A stretch of DNA of 38,840 nucleotides from Propionibacteriaceae bacterium (GCA_031272195.1 JAISUF010000104.1:1-38840), one strand, 5' to 3'; counted from the first letter of the stretch, positions 7,532-15,500 are shown. Translations and numbers: made by a program. The notes: a model not told the origin generated them from the letters alone.

Positions 7532-8221
7532 ATGCGCACCATTGGACTGCTCGGCGGCATGAGCTACCTCTCGACCGGCGACTACTACACCCGCGTCAAC
7601 GGCGCTGTCGCGGCTGCCCTCGGCGGCCACAACAGCGCCCCGATCTTGCTCGACTCGCTGAACTTCGCCGACGTGCACGCCTTCCAGAAGGCCGGCGACT
7701 GGGTTGGCGCCGGACGCCTGCTGGCCGACCACGCCCGCCGCCTGGCCGCCGCCGGGGCGCAGGCTGTGGCGATCTGCACCAACCTGATGCACAAGGTCGC
7801 CCCCGCCGTCGAGGATGCCATCGACGTGCCCTTGCTGCACATCGTCGACGCCGTGGCCGACGACGCCCGCGCCCGCGGCCTGCGCAGCTTGGGGATTATG
7901 GGCGCCCGTTGGACGATGACCGAGGACTTCTACGCCTCGCGGCTGTCAGCCAGGGGCGTCGAGCCGGTCAAGGCGGAGCCGGCCGACGTGGCGACGACCG
8001 ACCGGATCGTCTTCGACGAGCTGACCCAAGGCGTCATCCGCGACCAGTCGCGCGCCGAACTGCTCGGCGTCGTCGAGCGCCTGGTCGCCGCCGGCGCCGA
8101 CGGCGTCCTGCTCGGCTGCACGGAACTGCCGCTGATTCTGACGCCCGACAACTGCCCCCACCCGATCATCGATTCCACCCACGCGCACGTCGCCGCCATC
8201 GCGCGTTTCGTCCTGTCCTGA
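7532..8221 (+). CDS. Aspartate/glutamate racemase family protein (YgeA-like)
   Basis: Cofactor-independent racemases of this family interconvert L- and D-amino acids with two cysteines. The 229-residue product starts with the family signature RTIGLLGGMS and carries Cys82 in ICTNLMHK and Cys196 in LLGCTELP, both catalytic positions intact. It closely follows the pattern of the E. coli broad-specificity racemase YgeA, so the substrate may not be aspartate. The chosen ATG 7532 begins exactly at the family N-terminus; longer in-frame extensions from 7472 would cover the promoter region. There is no good ribosome site. Divergent from a LysR regulator. Confidence 0.9.
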   Translation: MRTIGLLGGMSYLSTGDYYTRVNGAVAAALGGHNSAPILLDSLNFADVHAFQKAGDWVGAGRLLADHARRLAAAGAQAVAICTNLMHKVAPAVEDAIDVPLLHIVDAVADDARARGLRSLGIMGARWTMTEDFYASRLSARGVEPVKAEPADVATTDRIVFDELTQGVIRDQSRAELLGVVERLVAAGADGVLLGCTELPLILTPDNCPHPIIDSTHAHVAAIARFVLS

Positions 8222-8355
8222 GCGGTTCGGCCGTGCCAGTCCGACCGATCCACATCGCCGACGGCGTTCGAGCCTCGGCGACGCGAGCAAGATCACGTCG
8301 CTCACGACGCGCCGCCAACCCGCCGGAGGGCACGCATAGGGCGCGAAAACACGCG

Positions 8356-8391
8356 AAACCCGCAGCCAAAGTGCCCCTGACTACGGGTTTT
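8356..8391 (+). terminator. Possible terminator after racemase gene
   Basis: AAACCCG (8356-8362) and CGGGTTT (8384-8390) pair over 7 bp around a 21-base loop, and the 3' arm ends in TTTT. It resembles a weak bidirectional terminator. The loop is long, so confidence is modest. Confidence 0.4.
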
Positions 8392-8395
8392 GTCA

Positions 8396-8476
8396 AGCTT
8401 GTGTTCCCAAGGCCGCGCTTCGCGCCACGCCGCTGGCGCGGCTTCCTCGCTGCGCTCGGGGCCTTGGTCAACAAGC
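8396..8476. repeat. 81-bp imperfect inverted repeat
   Basis: The outer arms are AGCTTGT...CCAAGGCC on the left and GGCCTTGG...ACAAGCT on the right (8-bp perfect core 8407-8414 / 8460-8467). Nested inside is GCCGCGC (8412-8418) with GCGCGGC (8436-8442). This could be a large terminator, a palindromic repeat element or a cruciform-forming site. Confidence 0.5.
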
Positions 8477-8490
8477 TCGGTCGGCTCAAA

Positions 8491-8510
8491 CATGGAAGCG
8501 AGCTTCCATG
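8491..8510 (-). terminator. Hairpin downstream of tRNA-Leu
   Basis: CATGGAAGC (8491-8499) and GCTTCCATG (8502-8510) are perfect 9-bp arms around two bases. The hairpin begins 20 bases after the tRNA 3' end on the minus strand and is followed there by TTTGAG, so it may terminate or mark processing of the tRNA transcript. Confidence 0.4.
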
Positions 8511-8530
8511 TCCCTCGCCTCGGTCGCTTG

Positions 8531-8616
8531 TGCGCGAGAGAAGACTTGAACTTCCACGGCCCGTTGGGGCCACTAGCACCTCAAGCTAGCGCGTCTACCT
8601 ATTCCGCCACCCGCGC
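8531..8616 (-). tRNA. tRNA-Leu (GAG)
   Basis: Read on the minus strand the 86-nt gene starts GCGCGGGTGGCGG and folds as a class II tRNA. The acceptor 5' strand GCGCGGG pairs with CTCGCGC (one G-U). The anticodon arm is CTAGC-TTGAGGT-GCTAG, giving anticodon GAG for the CUC leucine codon. A long variable arm follows (GGCCC/GGGCC). The T arm GGAAG-TTCAAGT-CTTCT is complete. The discriminator base is A; the next bases are CAA, so CCA is not encoded and must be added. Confidence 0.95.
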
Positions 8617-8638
8617 AGGTGTGCAAACAGCGGATGAA

Positions 8639-8666
8639 ACTATACCATGGCTCAACCTTCGCCGAA
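8639..8666 (-). promoter_or_regulatory. Likely tRNA-Leu promoter
   Basis: On the minus strand TATAGT (8644 to 8639) is a near-consensus -10, with TTCGGC 16 bases before it (8666 to 8661) as a weak -35. Transcription would start about 16 bases before the tRNA. Confidence 0.5.
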
Positions 8667-8833
8667 GCCGCCCGGGGCCGCCGTTGGCGGTCGGGGACTC
8701 GCGGTTGGATTGCGGGGGATGGCGGGTGGCGTCGGCGGCACCGTCGGAGGCGGGCGACATCGCGCTCGCCGTTGCGCGGTGCGGCGGGGCATCGGTGGGG
8801 GTGGCGGTTGGGGCGCCATGAGACAATGTGTCG

Positions 8834-11101
8834 GTGATAAGGCAACAGGGTGGCGGGCAGGGTCCGCGCGGGTCGGCTCGGGGCGGGTCGGGCAAAGGCA
8901 AGTCGGGCGGATTCGGCAAGGGCGGCTCAGCTGCCGGATCGCGCGGGCGGGGGAACTCGGGTTTTCGGTCCGGCGGGTCGGCGGGACGCGGACAGAGGCG
9001 TTTCGACTCGGACGCGGCTGGCGGGTCGCGAAGGTTCGACTCCGACCGGTCGTCGGACCCAGGTTACGGCGGACGGGGCCGCCAGGGGAGCGGGCGCTGG
9101 GACTTGGACAAGGCCGCCGGCCGGGGGCTTTCGCGCCGCGCAGCGGACGGATCCGGTGGACGTCAGGAACGCTTCGAGTCGGATGGTTCCGGCGGCGGAC
9201 GCGGGCGAGACGGCGACCGCTGGGAGCCAAGCCGATCGCGGAAGTCCGGCTGGGGCGAATCTAGTGAGCGGCGGTACGAGTCCGGCTGGGGTGGAGCTGG
9301 CGAGCAGCGGCACAACTCGGGCTGGGGTGGATCTGGAGAGCGGCGGTTTGAGTCTGGCCGTGGTGGATCGGGCGGGAAGCGCCGCGAGTCGAGTGGTGGC
9401 GCGTCGGGCAAGAAGCGTTTCGATTCCAGTGGCCACCGCAACCGGGATGGACAAACCCCTGGCGGCGGCAAGCCTTGGGGACGCGGCTCGCATGACGGGT
9501 ATTCGCGGCCCGGCGGGGCGTCGGGCCAGCAGGCCTCCGGCAAGCCGGGATCGGCTGCCAGTCGGCGTCAGGACTTGGGCCAGGGCCGGGTCTGGGCGTC
9601 GAAGGGCAGTGGCTACGGTGGCCGGAAGGGCAACTGGCCGCCCCGGCGGGACGGCGGGCAAACGGATCGGCGCGGGGGCGACGAGCGTTCGCGAGAATGG
9701 CGTGATGGTGGCCCGACGAAGGGTTGGGGCGGCGATGGTTGGCGGTCTCCCACCCCTGGCCAGGACGACTCCCGGGGAAGCCGCGAAGGCGGACGTGGCA
9801 GGCGTGATTCGCCCCCTGATCGCGACGGCGGCCATGGCTCGGGCCGCCGCAATGGCGCCGACGGCAGGCGGGATTCGGGGCGCGGGCAAGGCGTTGGTGA
9901 GCGGCAGTGGTCGCCCACCGGCCGTGATTCTCGCGGGGCCCGTGACGGTGGTCGAGGCTCTGATGGGCAGCGGTGGTCGGCCAACGGGCGCCAGGGCCCC
10001 GACGGGCGTCAAGACGGGGGCGAAAACGGCGGGCGCGCGCGTCGAGACGGGGGCGAAAGGCGCGGTGGCGAACGCGGAACCGACCGCCGGTCAGAGGGCG
10101 GCGGTTATCGAGGCGCTCCCCGCCAGGGCTGGGAAGATCGGCGCGGCGGCACCGGGCGCGACGACGCCCGCGGGGGCCGGGATTCCAGCCGGACGGACCG
10201 GGGGCGTCCGCCAAACAAACACCAGGTGCCCTCGACCAGGGAGCCGGCCGCCAGCCGCCCGGACCCAGGGCCGGAACTGCCCGAAGACTTGGACTTGCGC
10301 GCCCTGCCGCGCCCGGTGCGGGCCGAATTGCGGGGCGTGTCGGAGCGGATGGCCCACGACATCGGCGGGCACCTGCTGATGGCCGGGCAGTTGATCGACA
10401 GCGACCCCGAGCTGGCCTACCAGCACGCCATGGCCGCCAAGGAGCGCTCGCCGCGCCTGCCGATCGTGCGCGAGGCTTTGGGCGAGGCCGCCTACGCCGC
10501 CGAGCATTACGACGTCGCCTTGACCGAGTTCCGGGCGCTGCGTCGCATGGCGGGGCGCGACGACTACTTGGCCGCGATGGCCGACTGCGAGCGCGCGCTG
10601 GGCCGCCCCGAGGCCGCGTTGCGGCTTGTCAAAGAGGGGTTGCGGGCCGAGCCCGACGTCACGGCGCTGGTCGAGTTGCGCTTGGTCGAGGCGGGCGCGC
10701 GGTCCGACCTTGGGCAGACCGACGAGGCCGTCCGCCTGCTGCGCGACCAAATCGCCGAGTTGGGCGCCAAGGGGCCGAAACTGGCCAGGGCCAGGCTGCG
10801 CTACGCCTATGCCGACCGGCTGGAGGCGCAGGGTCGCACGGCCGAGGCGGAGCGCTGGTTCGCCACCGCCGCCGCCCTCGACGCCGACCACACCACCGAC
10901 GCCGAGGACCGCGTGACGGCGCTGCAAGGCTTCACCATCGTCTACGACGAGGACGAGGACGATGGCGAGCCGTCCCAAGTCGGGGACGAGCCTGGCGATT
11001 TCGAGCCTGGCGATTCCGAGGACGGCGAGGCCGAGGACGGCGAGCCGCCGCCGACCCCGGATCCGGGCGCGGCCGGCCAAGACGGCGGTGACGACTCGTG
11101 A
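8834..11101 (+). CDS. Gly/Arg-rich N-terminus fused to a TPR-like domain
   Basis: A 755-residue protein in two parts. Residues 1 to about 475 are low complexity, dominated by Gly, Arg, Ser and Asp, with RGG-like and 12-residue repeats. Residues about 480-705 form a helical TPR-like array (DIGGHLLMAGQLIDSDPELA, then REALGEAAYAAEHYDVALTE). The tail is acidic. In mycobacteria a TPR protein also precedes the HAD phosphatase gene, so the C-terminal half is likely the conserved part. I chose GTG 8834 because GACAAT lies six bases upstream; GTG 8828 is the alternative. RNA binding by the RG region is inference. The stop overlaps the next gene as GTGA. Confidence 0.85.
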   Translation: MIRQQGGGQGPRGSARGGSGKGKSGGFGKGGSAAGSRGRGNSGFRSGGSAGRGQRRFDSDAAGGSRRFDSDRSSDPGYGGRGRQGSGRWDLDKAAGRGLSRRAADGSGGRQERFESDGSGGGRGRDGDRWEPSRSRKSGWGESSERRYESGWGGAGEQRHNSGWGGSGERRFESGRGGSGGKRRESSGGASGKKRFDSSGHRNRDGQTPGGGKPWGRGSHDGYSRPGGASGQQASGKPGSAASRRQDLGQGRVWASKGSGYGGRKGNWPPRRDGGQTDRRGGDERSREWRDGGPTKGWGGDGWRSPTPGQDDSRGSREGGRGRRDSPPDRDGGHGSGRRNGADGRRDSGRGQGVGERQWSPTGRDSRGARDGGRGSDGQRWSANGRQGPDGRQDGGENGGRARRDGGERRGGERGTDRRSEGGGYRGAPRQGWEDRRGGTGRDDARGGRDSSRTDRGRPPNKHQVPSTREPAASRPDPGPELPEDLDLRALPRPVRAELRGVSERMAHDIGGHLLMAGQLIDSDPELAYQHAMAAKERSPRLPIVREALGEAAYAAEHYDVALTEFRALRRMAGRDDYLAAMADCERALGRPEAALRLVKEGLRAEPDVTALVELRLVEAGARSDLGQTDEAVRLLRDQIAELGAKGPKLARARLRYAYADRLEAQGRTAEAERWFATAAALDADHTTDAEDRVTALQGFTIVYDEDEDDGEPSQVGDEPGDFEPGDSEDGEAEDGEPPPTPDPGAAGQDGGDDS
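9230..9433 (+). repeat. Tandem 36-bp repeats inside the Gly/Arg-rich gene
   Basis: Five to six degenerate 36-bp units run in frame from 9230. They encode 12-residue units such as ERRYESGWGGAG, EQRHNSGWGGSG and ERRFESGRGGSG, then diverge to GKRRESSGGASG and KKRFDSSG. Copy number may vary between strains. Confidence 0.75.
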
Positions 11102-12057
11102 CGGCCCTGATCGACGCCTACGACGCCGCCCTCTTCGATTTGGACGGCGTCATCTATTTGGGGCCGCAGGCCGTGCCCGGCGCGGTGGCGGCGACCGACG
11201 AGTTGGCGCGCCGCGGCGTCAAACTGATGTACGTCACCAACAACGCCGCCCGCAGCGCCCAGACGGTGGTCGACCAGTTGGTCTCGTTGGGGTTCGCCGC
11301 CGACTTGGACTCGGTGCTGACATCGGCCCAGGTGGCCGCGGCCAAACTTGAGGAGGAGCTGCCCGCCGGCGCGAAAGTATTGGTGGCCGGCACCGACAAC
11401 TTGAGGGGATTGTTGGCGCAAGCCGGCTTGCAGCCGGTCGACGGAGCCGACGACGGTCCGGTCGCGGTGGTGCTCGGCTACGACCCGGCGATGGGCTGGC
11501 CGAGACTGGACGAGGCCGCCTTGGCCGTCCAGCGCGGAGCGGCGTGGTACGCCACCAACGACGACCGTTCGCGTCCCACCGAGCGCGGCATCGTGCTGGG
11601 CGTCGGCGGCATGATCGCGGCCATCCGAACCGCCGTCGGCGGCCAGCCGACCACTTTCGGCAAACCGTTTCGGCCGATGATGGACGTGGCCAGGGCCCGC
11701 ACCGGCGCCGAACGCCCGATCTTCGTCGGCGACCGAATCGACACCGACATCATCGGGGCCAACAACGCCGCCATGGACTCGCTGATGGTCTTCACAGGGG
11801 CCCACGGCAAGCGCGACCTGCTGGCGGCCGGCCCCGGGCAGCGTCCCACCCATATCGGCTGGGACGTGTCGGCGCTGCTACAACCGCGGCGCGAGGTGGG
11901 GAGAACTGCCCAAGTCGAGTCCGGCGAGGTCGTCTTGACACAAGTGCCGCCCACCCGTGAGGGCCAGTTGGACGCCTTGTGGGACGTCGCCAACCTGGCC
12001 TGGGCCAGCGGGGCCGACGCCCAGGCGGCCCTCGACCAGTTGGCCGAACTGCCCTGA
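11098..12057 (+). CDS. HAD-superfamily IIA hydrolase (NagD-like phosphatase)
   Basis: A 319-residue HAD IIA phosphatase, expected to act on small phosphorylated metabolites. Motif I is ALFDLDGVIYLG with the nucleophile Asp, motif II is MYVTNNAARS, Lys is in TTFGKPFRP, and motif IV is FVGDRIDTDIIGANNA. The C2 cap lies between them. The family usually ends near residue 260; here about 60 more residues follow (REGQLDALWDVANLAWASGA), which is an extension I do not recognise. The GTG start overlaps the upstream stop, so it is coupled to the TPR gene. Confidence 0.88.
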   Translation: MTALIDAYDAALFDLDGVIYLGPQAVPGAVAATDELARRGVKLMYVTNNAARSAQTVVDQLVSLGFAADLDSVLTSAQVAAAKLEEELPAGAKVLVAGTDNLRGLLAQAGLQPVDGADDGPVAVVLGYDPAMGWPRLDEAALAVQRGAAWYATNDDRSRPTERGIVLGVGGMIAAIRTAVGGQPTTFGKPFRPMMDVARARTGAERPIFVGDRIDTDIIGANNAAMDSLMVFTGAHGKRDLLAAGPGQRPTHIGWDVSALLQPRREVGRTAQVESGEVVLTQVPPTREGQLDALWDVANLAWASGADAQAALDQLAELP

Positions 12058-12188
12058 GTCGGCCGCCGGAACCGGTATGGTGATACGGACGGCGCGCGCC
12101 CTTGGGCGCCAACGTCGGGCAACCGCGGCCGACCGCAACCCGGCGCGGCTTGGCCGGCCGTCTGGAACAGAAGCTAAGGAGTAGTCAA

Positions 12189-12767
12189 GTGAAGAAGACC
12201 AGTGGAGCAATCGATTTGGCCCTGATCGCGGTATTCGCGGCGTTCGTGGCCGCCTGCGCGATGATCTCGATCCCGATGCCGTTCGGCGTGCCGATCACGT
12301 TGCAGACCCTCGGCGTGCTGCTGACCGGCTTGGTCCTGGGGCCGTGGCGCGGCTTCTTGTCGGTCGTCCTCTACCTGCTGGTCGGCTTCGCCGGGCTGCC
12401 GGTGTTCGCCGGCGGGACGGGCGGCCTCGGGGTGCTGTCCGGCATGAGCGTCGGCTATCTGCTGGCCTTCCCGTTCGCGTCGTTGGCGGCCGGCGCCCTG
12501 GCGATTTGGTTCGTGCGGGCCGGCTTCAAGGTCCGTTACGCCTGGCTGACCGTCGCCGCGGCCGTCGGCAGCTTCGCCGTCATCGACCTGGCCGGCATCT
12601 TCGGCATGATGGTCGTCGGCCAGACCGATTTCGTGACGGCCTTCGGCTACAACCTGCCGTTCGTCCTCGGCGACGCCGTCAAAGTCTTCGCCGCCTCGGC
12701 CATCGCCGTCGCGGTCAACAAAGCCTTCCCGGTGTTGCTGGCCGCGCGGAAGCCAGCGGCGGCTTGA
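12189..12767 (+). CDS. bioY: Biotin ECF transporter S component BioY
   Basis: BioY is the membrane protein that binds biotin with high affinity. The 192-residue product has about six membrane segments and the family signatures PITLQTLGVLLTGLVLGPWRG and GFAGLPVFAGGTGGLGVLSG, with a late Asp-containing segment FVLGDAVK. The start is GTG 12189 with TAAGGAG seven bases upstream; a longer in-frame frame from 12102 lacks a ribosome site. Its stop overlaps the ATPase start (TTGA). The following ATPase and EcfT genes make a dedicated group I transporter, so biotin uptake does not need a shared ECF module. I see no BioQ or BirA site that I could defend upstream. Confidence 0.93.
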   Translation: MKKTSGAIDLALIAVFAAFVAACAMISIPMPFGVPITLQTLGVLLTGLVLGPWRGFLSVVLYLLVGFAGLPVFAGGTGGLGVLSGMSVGYLLAFPFASLAAGALAIWFVRAGFKVRYAWLTVAAAVGSFAVIDLAGIFGMMVVGQTDFVTAFGYNLPFVLGDAVKVFAASAIAVAVNKAFPVLLAARKPAAA

Positions 12768-13465
12768 TCGAGTTTCGCGGCGTCGCGGTCAGCGTCCCCG
12801 TGCTGCGGGCGGGGCGGCTGGCGGAGTCCAAGACCCTGCTGGCCGGCGTCGACCTGCGGCTCGGGGAGCGCCGCGTGGCCGTGGTCGGGGCCAACGGCTC
12901 CGGCAAGTCCACCCTGCTGCGACTGGTCAACGGCCTGGTCGAGCCGACTTCGGGCAGCGTCGTCGTCAATGGGCTGGACAGCGTAGCCGACGGCCGCAAG
13001 GTGCGTTCCGAGGTGGGCTTCATTTTCACCGACCCGCTATCGCAACTGCTGATGGGGACGGCCCGCGACGACGTCGAGCTGTCCTTGCGCGGAATCGTGC
13101 CCGACAAGGCCGAGCGCCGCCGCCAGGCCACTGAATTGTTGGCGGCGCGCGGTCTCGACGGCGTGGCCGACCAGAGCGTCTACGATCTCTCCGGCGGGGA
13201 GCGCCAACTGGTGGCGCTGACGTCGGTGTTGGCGTGTCGGCCGCAGGTCGTCGTGGCCGACGAGCCGACCACGCTGCTGGACCTGCGCAACCGCAACCTG
13301 GTGGCCGAGGCCCTGTGGGGGCTGGAGCAGCAGGTGCTGGTGGCCACCCACGACTTGGAACTGGCCGCCCGTGCCGACCGCGTGCTGGTGGTCGACGCCG
13401 GGCGGGTCGTCGCCGACGCCGCGGCAGACGAGGCCGTCGAGCACTACCGCCGGATGATGTCGTGA
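12764..13465 (+). CDS. bioM: ECF transporter ATPase (biotin, BioM-like)
   Basis: The 233-residue ATPase powers biotin uptake with BioY and the T component. Walker A is GANGSGKSTLLR, the Q-loop region is FIFTDPLSQLL, the signature is LSGGERQLVAL, Walker B is VVVADEPTTLLD and the switch His is in ATHDLELAARADR. The most plausible start is TTG 12764, which overlaps the bioY stop (TTGA) and begins MIEFRGV, the usual N-terminal strand. The frame extends open far upstream through bioY, but that part is shadow. It overlaps the next gene as GTGA. Confidence 0.9.
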   Translation: MIEFRGVAVSVPVLRAGRLAESKTLLAGVDLRLGERRVAVVGANGSGKSTLLRLVNGLVEPTSGSVVVNGLDSVADGRKVRSEVGFIFTDPLSQLLMGTARDDVELSLRGIVPDKAERRRQATELLAARGLDGVADQSVYDLSGGERQLVALTSVLACRPQVVVADEPTTLLDLRNRNLVAEALWGLEQQVLVATHDLELAARADRVLVVDAGRVVADAAADEAVEHYRRMMS

Positions 13466-14079
13466 ACGGCCTGTTCAGCCTGTACGCGCCAGGCGACTCG
13501 GTCTTCCACCGGCTGCCGGTCGGCTGGAAATACCTGATCATGTTCGCCGCCACATTCGTCGGCCTGCTGCTGCGCAATCCGTGGGTGTCGCTCGGCGTCT
13601 TGGCGGCCGTCACGCTGGCTTTGACGGCCTGCGGCGTCGGCCTCCGCCACGCCTTGGGGCTGCCGCCGGCGGTCTGGCTGACGGCGGGGTTCTTGCTGGC
13701 CTACCAAATCGCCGTCGGCGCCTGGGCGACGGGCGTCGTCGTGGCCTGCAACCTGGTCGGCGCGCTCTACGCCAGCCGCATCTTGACGGCGACGACGCCG
13801 GGCCCGGTGTTGGTGGACGCGCTGGTGGCGGCGGCGCGGCCGCTGCGTTTCGTCGGGGCCGACCCGGAGCGGATCGGCCTGGCCGTCATGTTGATGGCGC
13901 GCTCGCTCCCGATGATGTGGGACGCCTTCGGCCAGGTCCGCGACGCCGCCCGGGCGCGCGGCCGCGAGCGCAACTATTTCGCCCTCGTCGCGCCGGTCGT
14001 GGTGCGGGCGGTCGGCTACGCCCAGGCCACCGGCGAGGCGCTGATGGCCCGCGGTTTGGGCGAGCGCCGCAGTCGCTAG
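13462..14079 (+). CDS. bioN: ECF transporter transmembrane T component (BioN-like)
   Basis: EcfT couples ATP hydrolysis to movement of the S component in the membrane. The 205-residue protein has four to five hydrophobic segments and the coupling-helix signature DAARARGRERN (Ala-Arg-Gly motif), preceded by LMARSLPMMWDAF. The GTG start overlaps the ATPase stop as GTGA. A longer in-frame frame upstream is the shadow of the ATPase gene. The stop codon TAG (14077-14079) is also the first three bases of the lysA -10 hexamer. Confidence 0.9.
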   Translation: MNGLFSLYAPGDSVFHRLPVGWKYLIMFAATFVGLLLRNPWVSLGVLAAVTLALTACGVGLRHALGLPPAVWLTAGFLLAYQIAVGAWATGVVVACNLVGALYASRILTATTPGPVLVDALVAAARPLRFVGADPERIGLAVMLMARSLPMMWDAFGQVRDAARARGRERNYFALVAPVVVRAVGYAQATGEALMARGLGERRSR

Positions 14080-14082
14080 AAT
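14056..14082 (+). promoter_or_regulatory. lysA promoter, predicted leaderless
   Basis: TAGAAT (14077-14082) is seven bases before the lysA ATG, and TTGGGC (14056-14061) is 15 bases before it as a weak -35. No Shine-Dalgarno sequence is present, so transcription probably starts at or next to the A of the ATG. The -10 contains the bioN stop codon. Confidence 0.65.
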
Positions 14083-14089
14083 CTTCCCC

Positions 14090-15493
14090 ATGACTCACAT
14101 GCACGTGGCCGGGTCGGCGCACGCCGAGGCGGCCTCTCCGGCGCCGGTCTGGCTCGACATGCCAGCCGACGCCAACGCCTTGTCGCCCGCCGTGTGGAGC
14201 AGTCAGGCCAGGCGGCGGGCCGACGGCGCGCTGGAGATCGCAGGGGTCGAGGCCGAGGAGTTGGCCCGGCGTTTCGGCACCCCGCTCTACGTGCTGGACG
14301 AGGACGACTTCCGCTCTCGCGCCCGCCGCTGGCGGACGGCTTTCGACCCGTGGACGGTCTACTACGCCGGCAAAGCATTCTTGAGCGCCAAGGTGGCCCG
14401 GTGGGTCGCCGAGGAGGGCCTGTGCCTGGACGTCTGCTCGCTGGGCGAGCTGACCCTGGCCTTGCGCGCCGGGACCGATCCGGCCCGCATTGGCATGCAC
14501 GGCAACAACAAGTCGGCCGCCGAGCTGCGGGCCGGCGTCGAGGCGGGCGTGGGGCGCGTCATCGTCGACTCCTACGACGAGATCACCCGCGTCGAGTCGA
14601 TCGCCGAGGAGCTGGACACGACGGTCAAGGTAATGGTCCGCGTCACCACCGGCGTCGAGGCCCACACCCACGACTACATCGCCACCGCCCACGACGACCA
14701 GAAGTTCGGCCTGTCGGTCAACGGCGGGGCGGCACTGGTGGCGATGATGCGCTGCTACCACTCGCCGCGCCTGGAGCTGCTTGGCGTCCACTCGCATATC
14801 GGCTCGCAGATTTTCGACACCAACGGCTTCGAGGTGGCCGCCCGGCGGGCGTTGAAGCTGTTCGCGCAGTTCCGCGAGGCGACCGGCCAGTTGATGGGCG
14901 AGCTGGACTTGGGCGGCGGCTTCGGCATCGCCTACGTCGAGTCGGACTCCCCGGCCAGCGCCGAGGAGTTGGCCCAAGGGCTGCGCGAGATCGTCGACCA
15001 CGAGTGCCGCGGGTTCGGTTTGGAGCCGCCGCGCGTCTCGATCGAGCCGGGACGGGCCATCGTCGGACCGGCCGGGACGGCGCTCTACCGGGTGGGCACG
15101 GTCAAGGAGGTCGACGTCGGCGGGGGACACACGCGGCACTACCTGGCGGTCGACGGCGGGATGAGCGACAACATCCGTCCGGCGCTGTACGGGGCCGACT
15201 ACTCGGCCGCGGTGGCCAACAGGGCCTCCGAGGCGCCGCCGGTCCTGTCGCGCGTGGTGGGCGTGCATTGCGAGTCGGGCGACATCTTGGTGCGCGACGC
15301 CTTCTTGCCGGCCGACGCCCGCATCGGCGACCTGATCGCCGTGCCGGCGTCCGGGGCGTACAGCCGCTCGATGGCCAGCAACTACAACCACACGCCCAGG
15401 CCGCCGGTCGTGGCCGTGCGGCAGGGCGCGGTCGAGACGCTGCTGCGCCGCGAGACACTGGAAGACATGCTCGCCTTGGACGAGGGACTGTGA
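14090..15493 (+). CDS. lysA: Diaminopimelate decarboxylase
   Basis: LysA decarboxylates meso-DAP to L-lysine, the last step of the pathway, with PLP. The 467-residue protein has the PLP Lys95 in VYYAGKAFLS, the VHSHIGSQ motif, the glycine-rich GELDLGGGFGIAY loop, SIEPGRAIVG and the catalytic Cys in GVHCESGDI. The N-terminal 30 residues are family-typical for actinobacteria. ATG 14090 is preferred on the leaderless promoter; ATG 14099 is an in-frame alternative. hom follows closely, so the lysine end step and the threonine/methionine branch are made together. Confidence 0.95.
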   Translation: MTHMHVAGSAHAEAASPAPVWLDMPADANALSPAVWSSQARRRADGALEIAGVEAEELARRFGTPLYVLDEDDFRSRARRWRTAFDPWTVYYAGKAFLSAKVARWVAEEGLCLDVCSLGELTLALRAGTDPARIGMHGNNKSAAELRAGVEAGVGRVIVDSYDEITRVESIAEELDTTVKVMVRVTTGVEAHTHDYIATAHDDQKFGLSVNGGAALVAMMRCYHSPRLELLGVHSHIGSQIFDTNGFEVAARRALKLFAQFREATGQLMGELDLGGGFGIAYVESDSPASAEELAQGLREIVDHECRGFGLEPPRVSIEPGRAIVGPAGTALYRVGTVKEVDVGGGHTRHYLAVDGGMSDNIRPALYGADYSAAVANRASEAPPVLSRVVGVHCESGDILVRDAFLPADARIGDLIAVPASGAYSRSMASNYNHTPRPPVVAVRQGAVETLLRRETLEDMLALDEGL

Positions 15494-15500
15494 GGACAAC

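Larger units (their letters stand above)
8222..8530. other. Gene-free stretch with nested inverted repeats
   Basis: About 310 bases between the racemase stop and the tRNA-Leu 3' end, with no supported gene. It holds the inverted repeats listed separately at 8356-8390, 8396-8476 and 8491-8510. The part from about 8336 to 8400 is visibly richer in A and T than its surroundings. Confidence 0.6.

Noticed and set aside
8927-10012. 361-codon minus-strand frame opposite the same gene
   Set aside because: Low-complexity shadow with no start signal.
8850-10379. 509-codon plus-strand frame inside the Gly/Arg-rich gene
   Set aside because: An Ala/Arg/Gly shadow of the low-complexity repeats; the other frame continues into a recognisable helical-repeat domain.
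12058-12188. Riboswitch or biotin-repressor site upstream of bioY
   Set aside because: No recognisable riboswitch core and no defensible BirA or BioQ palindrome; only the bioY ribosome site is clear.
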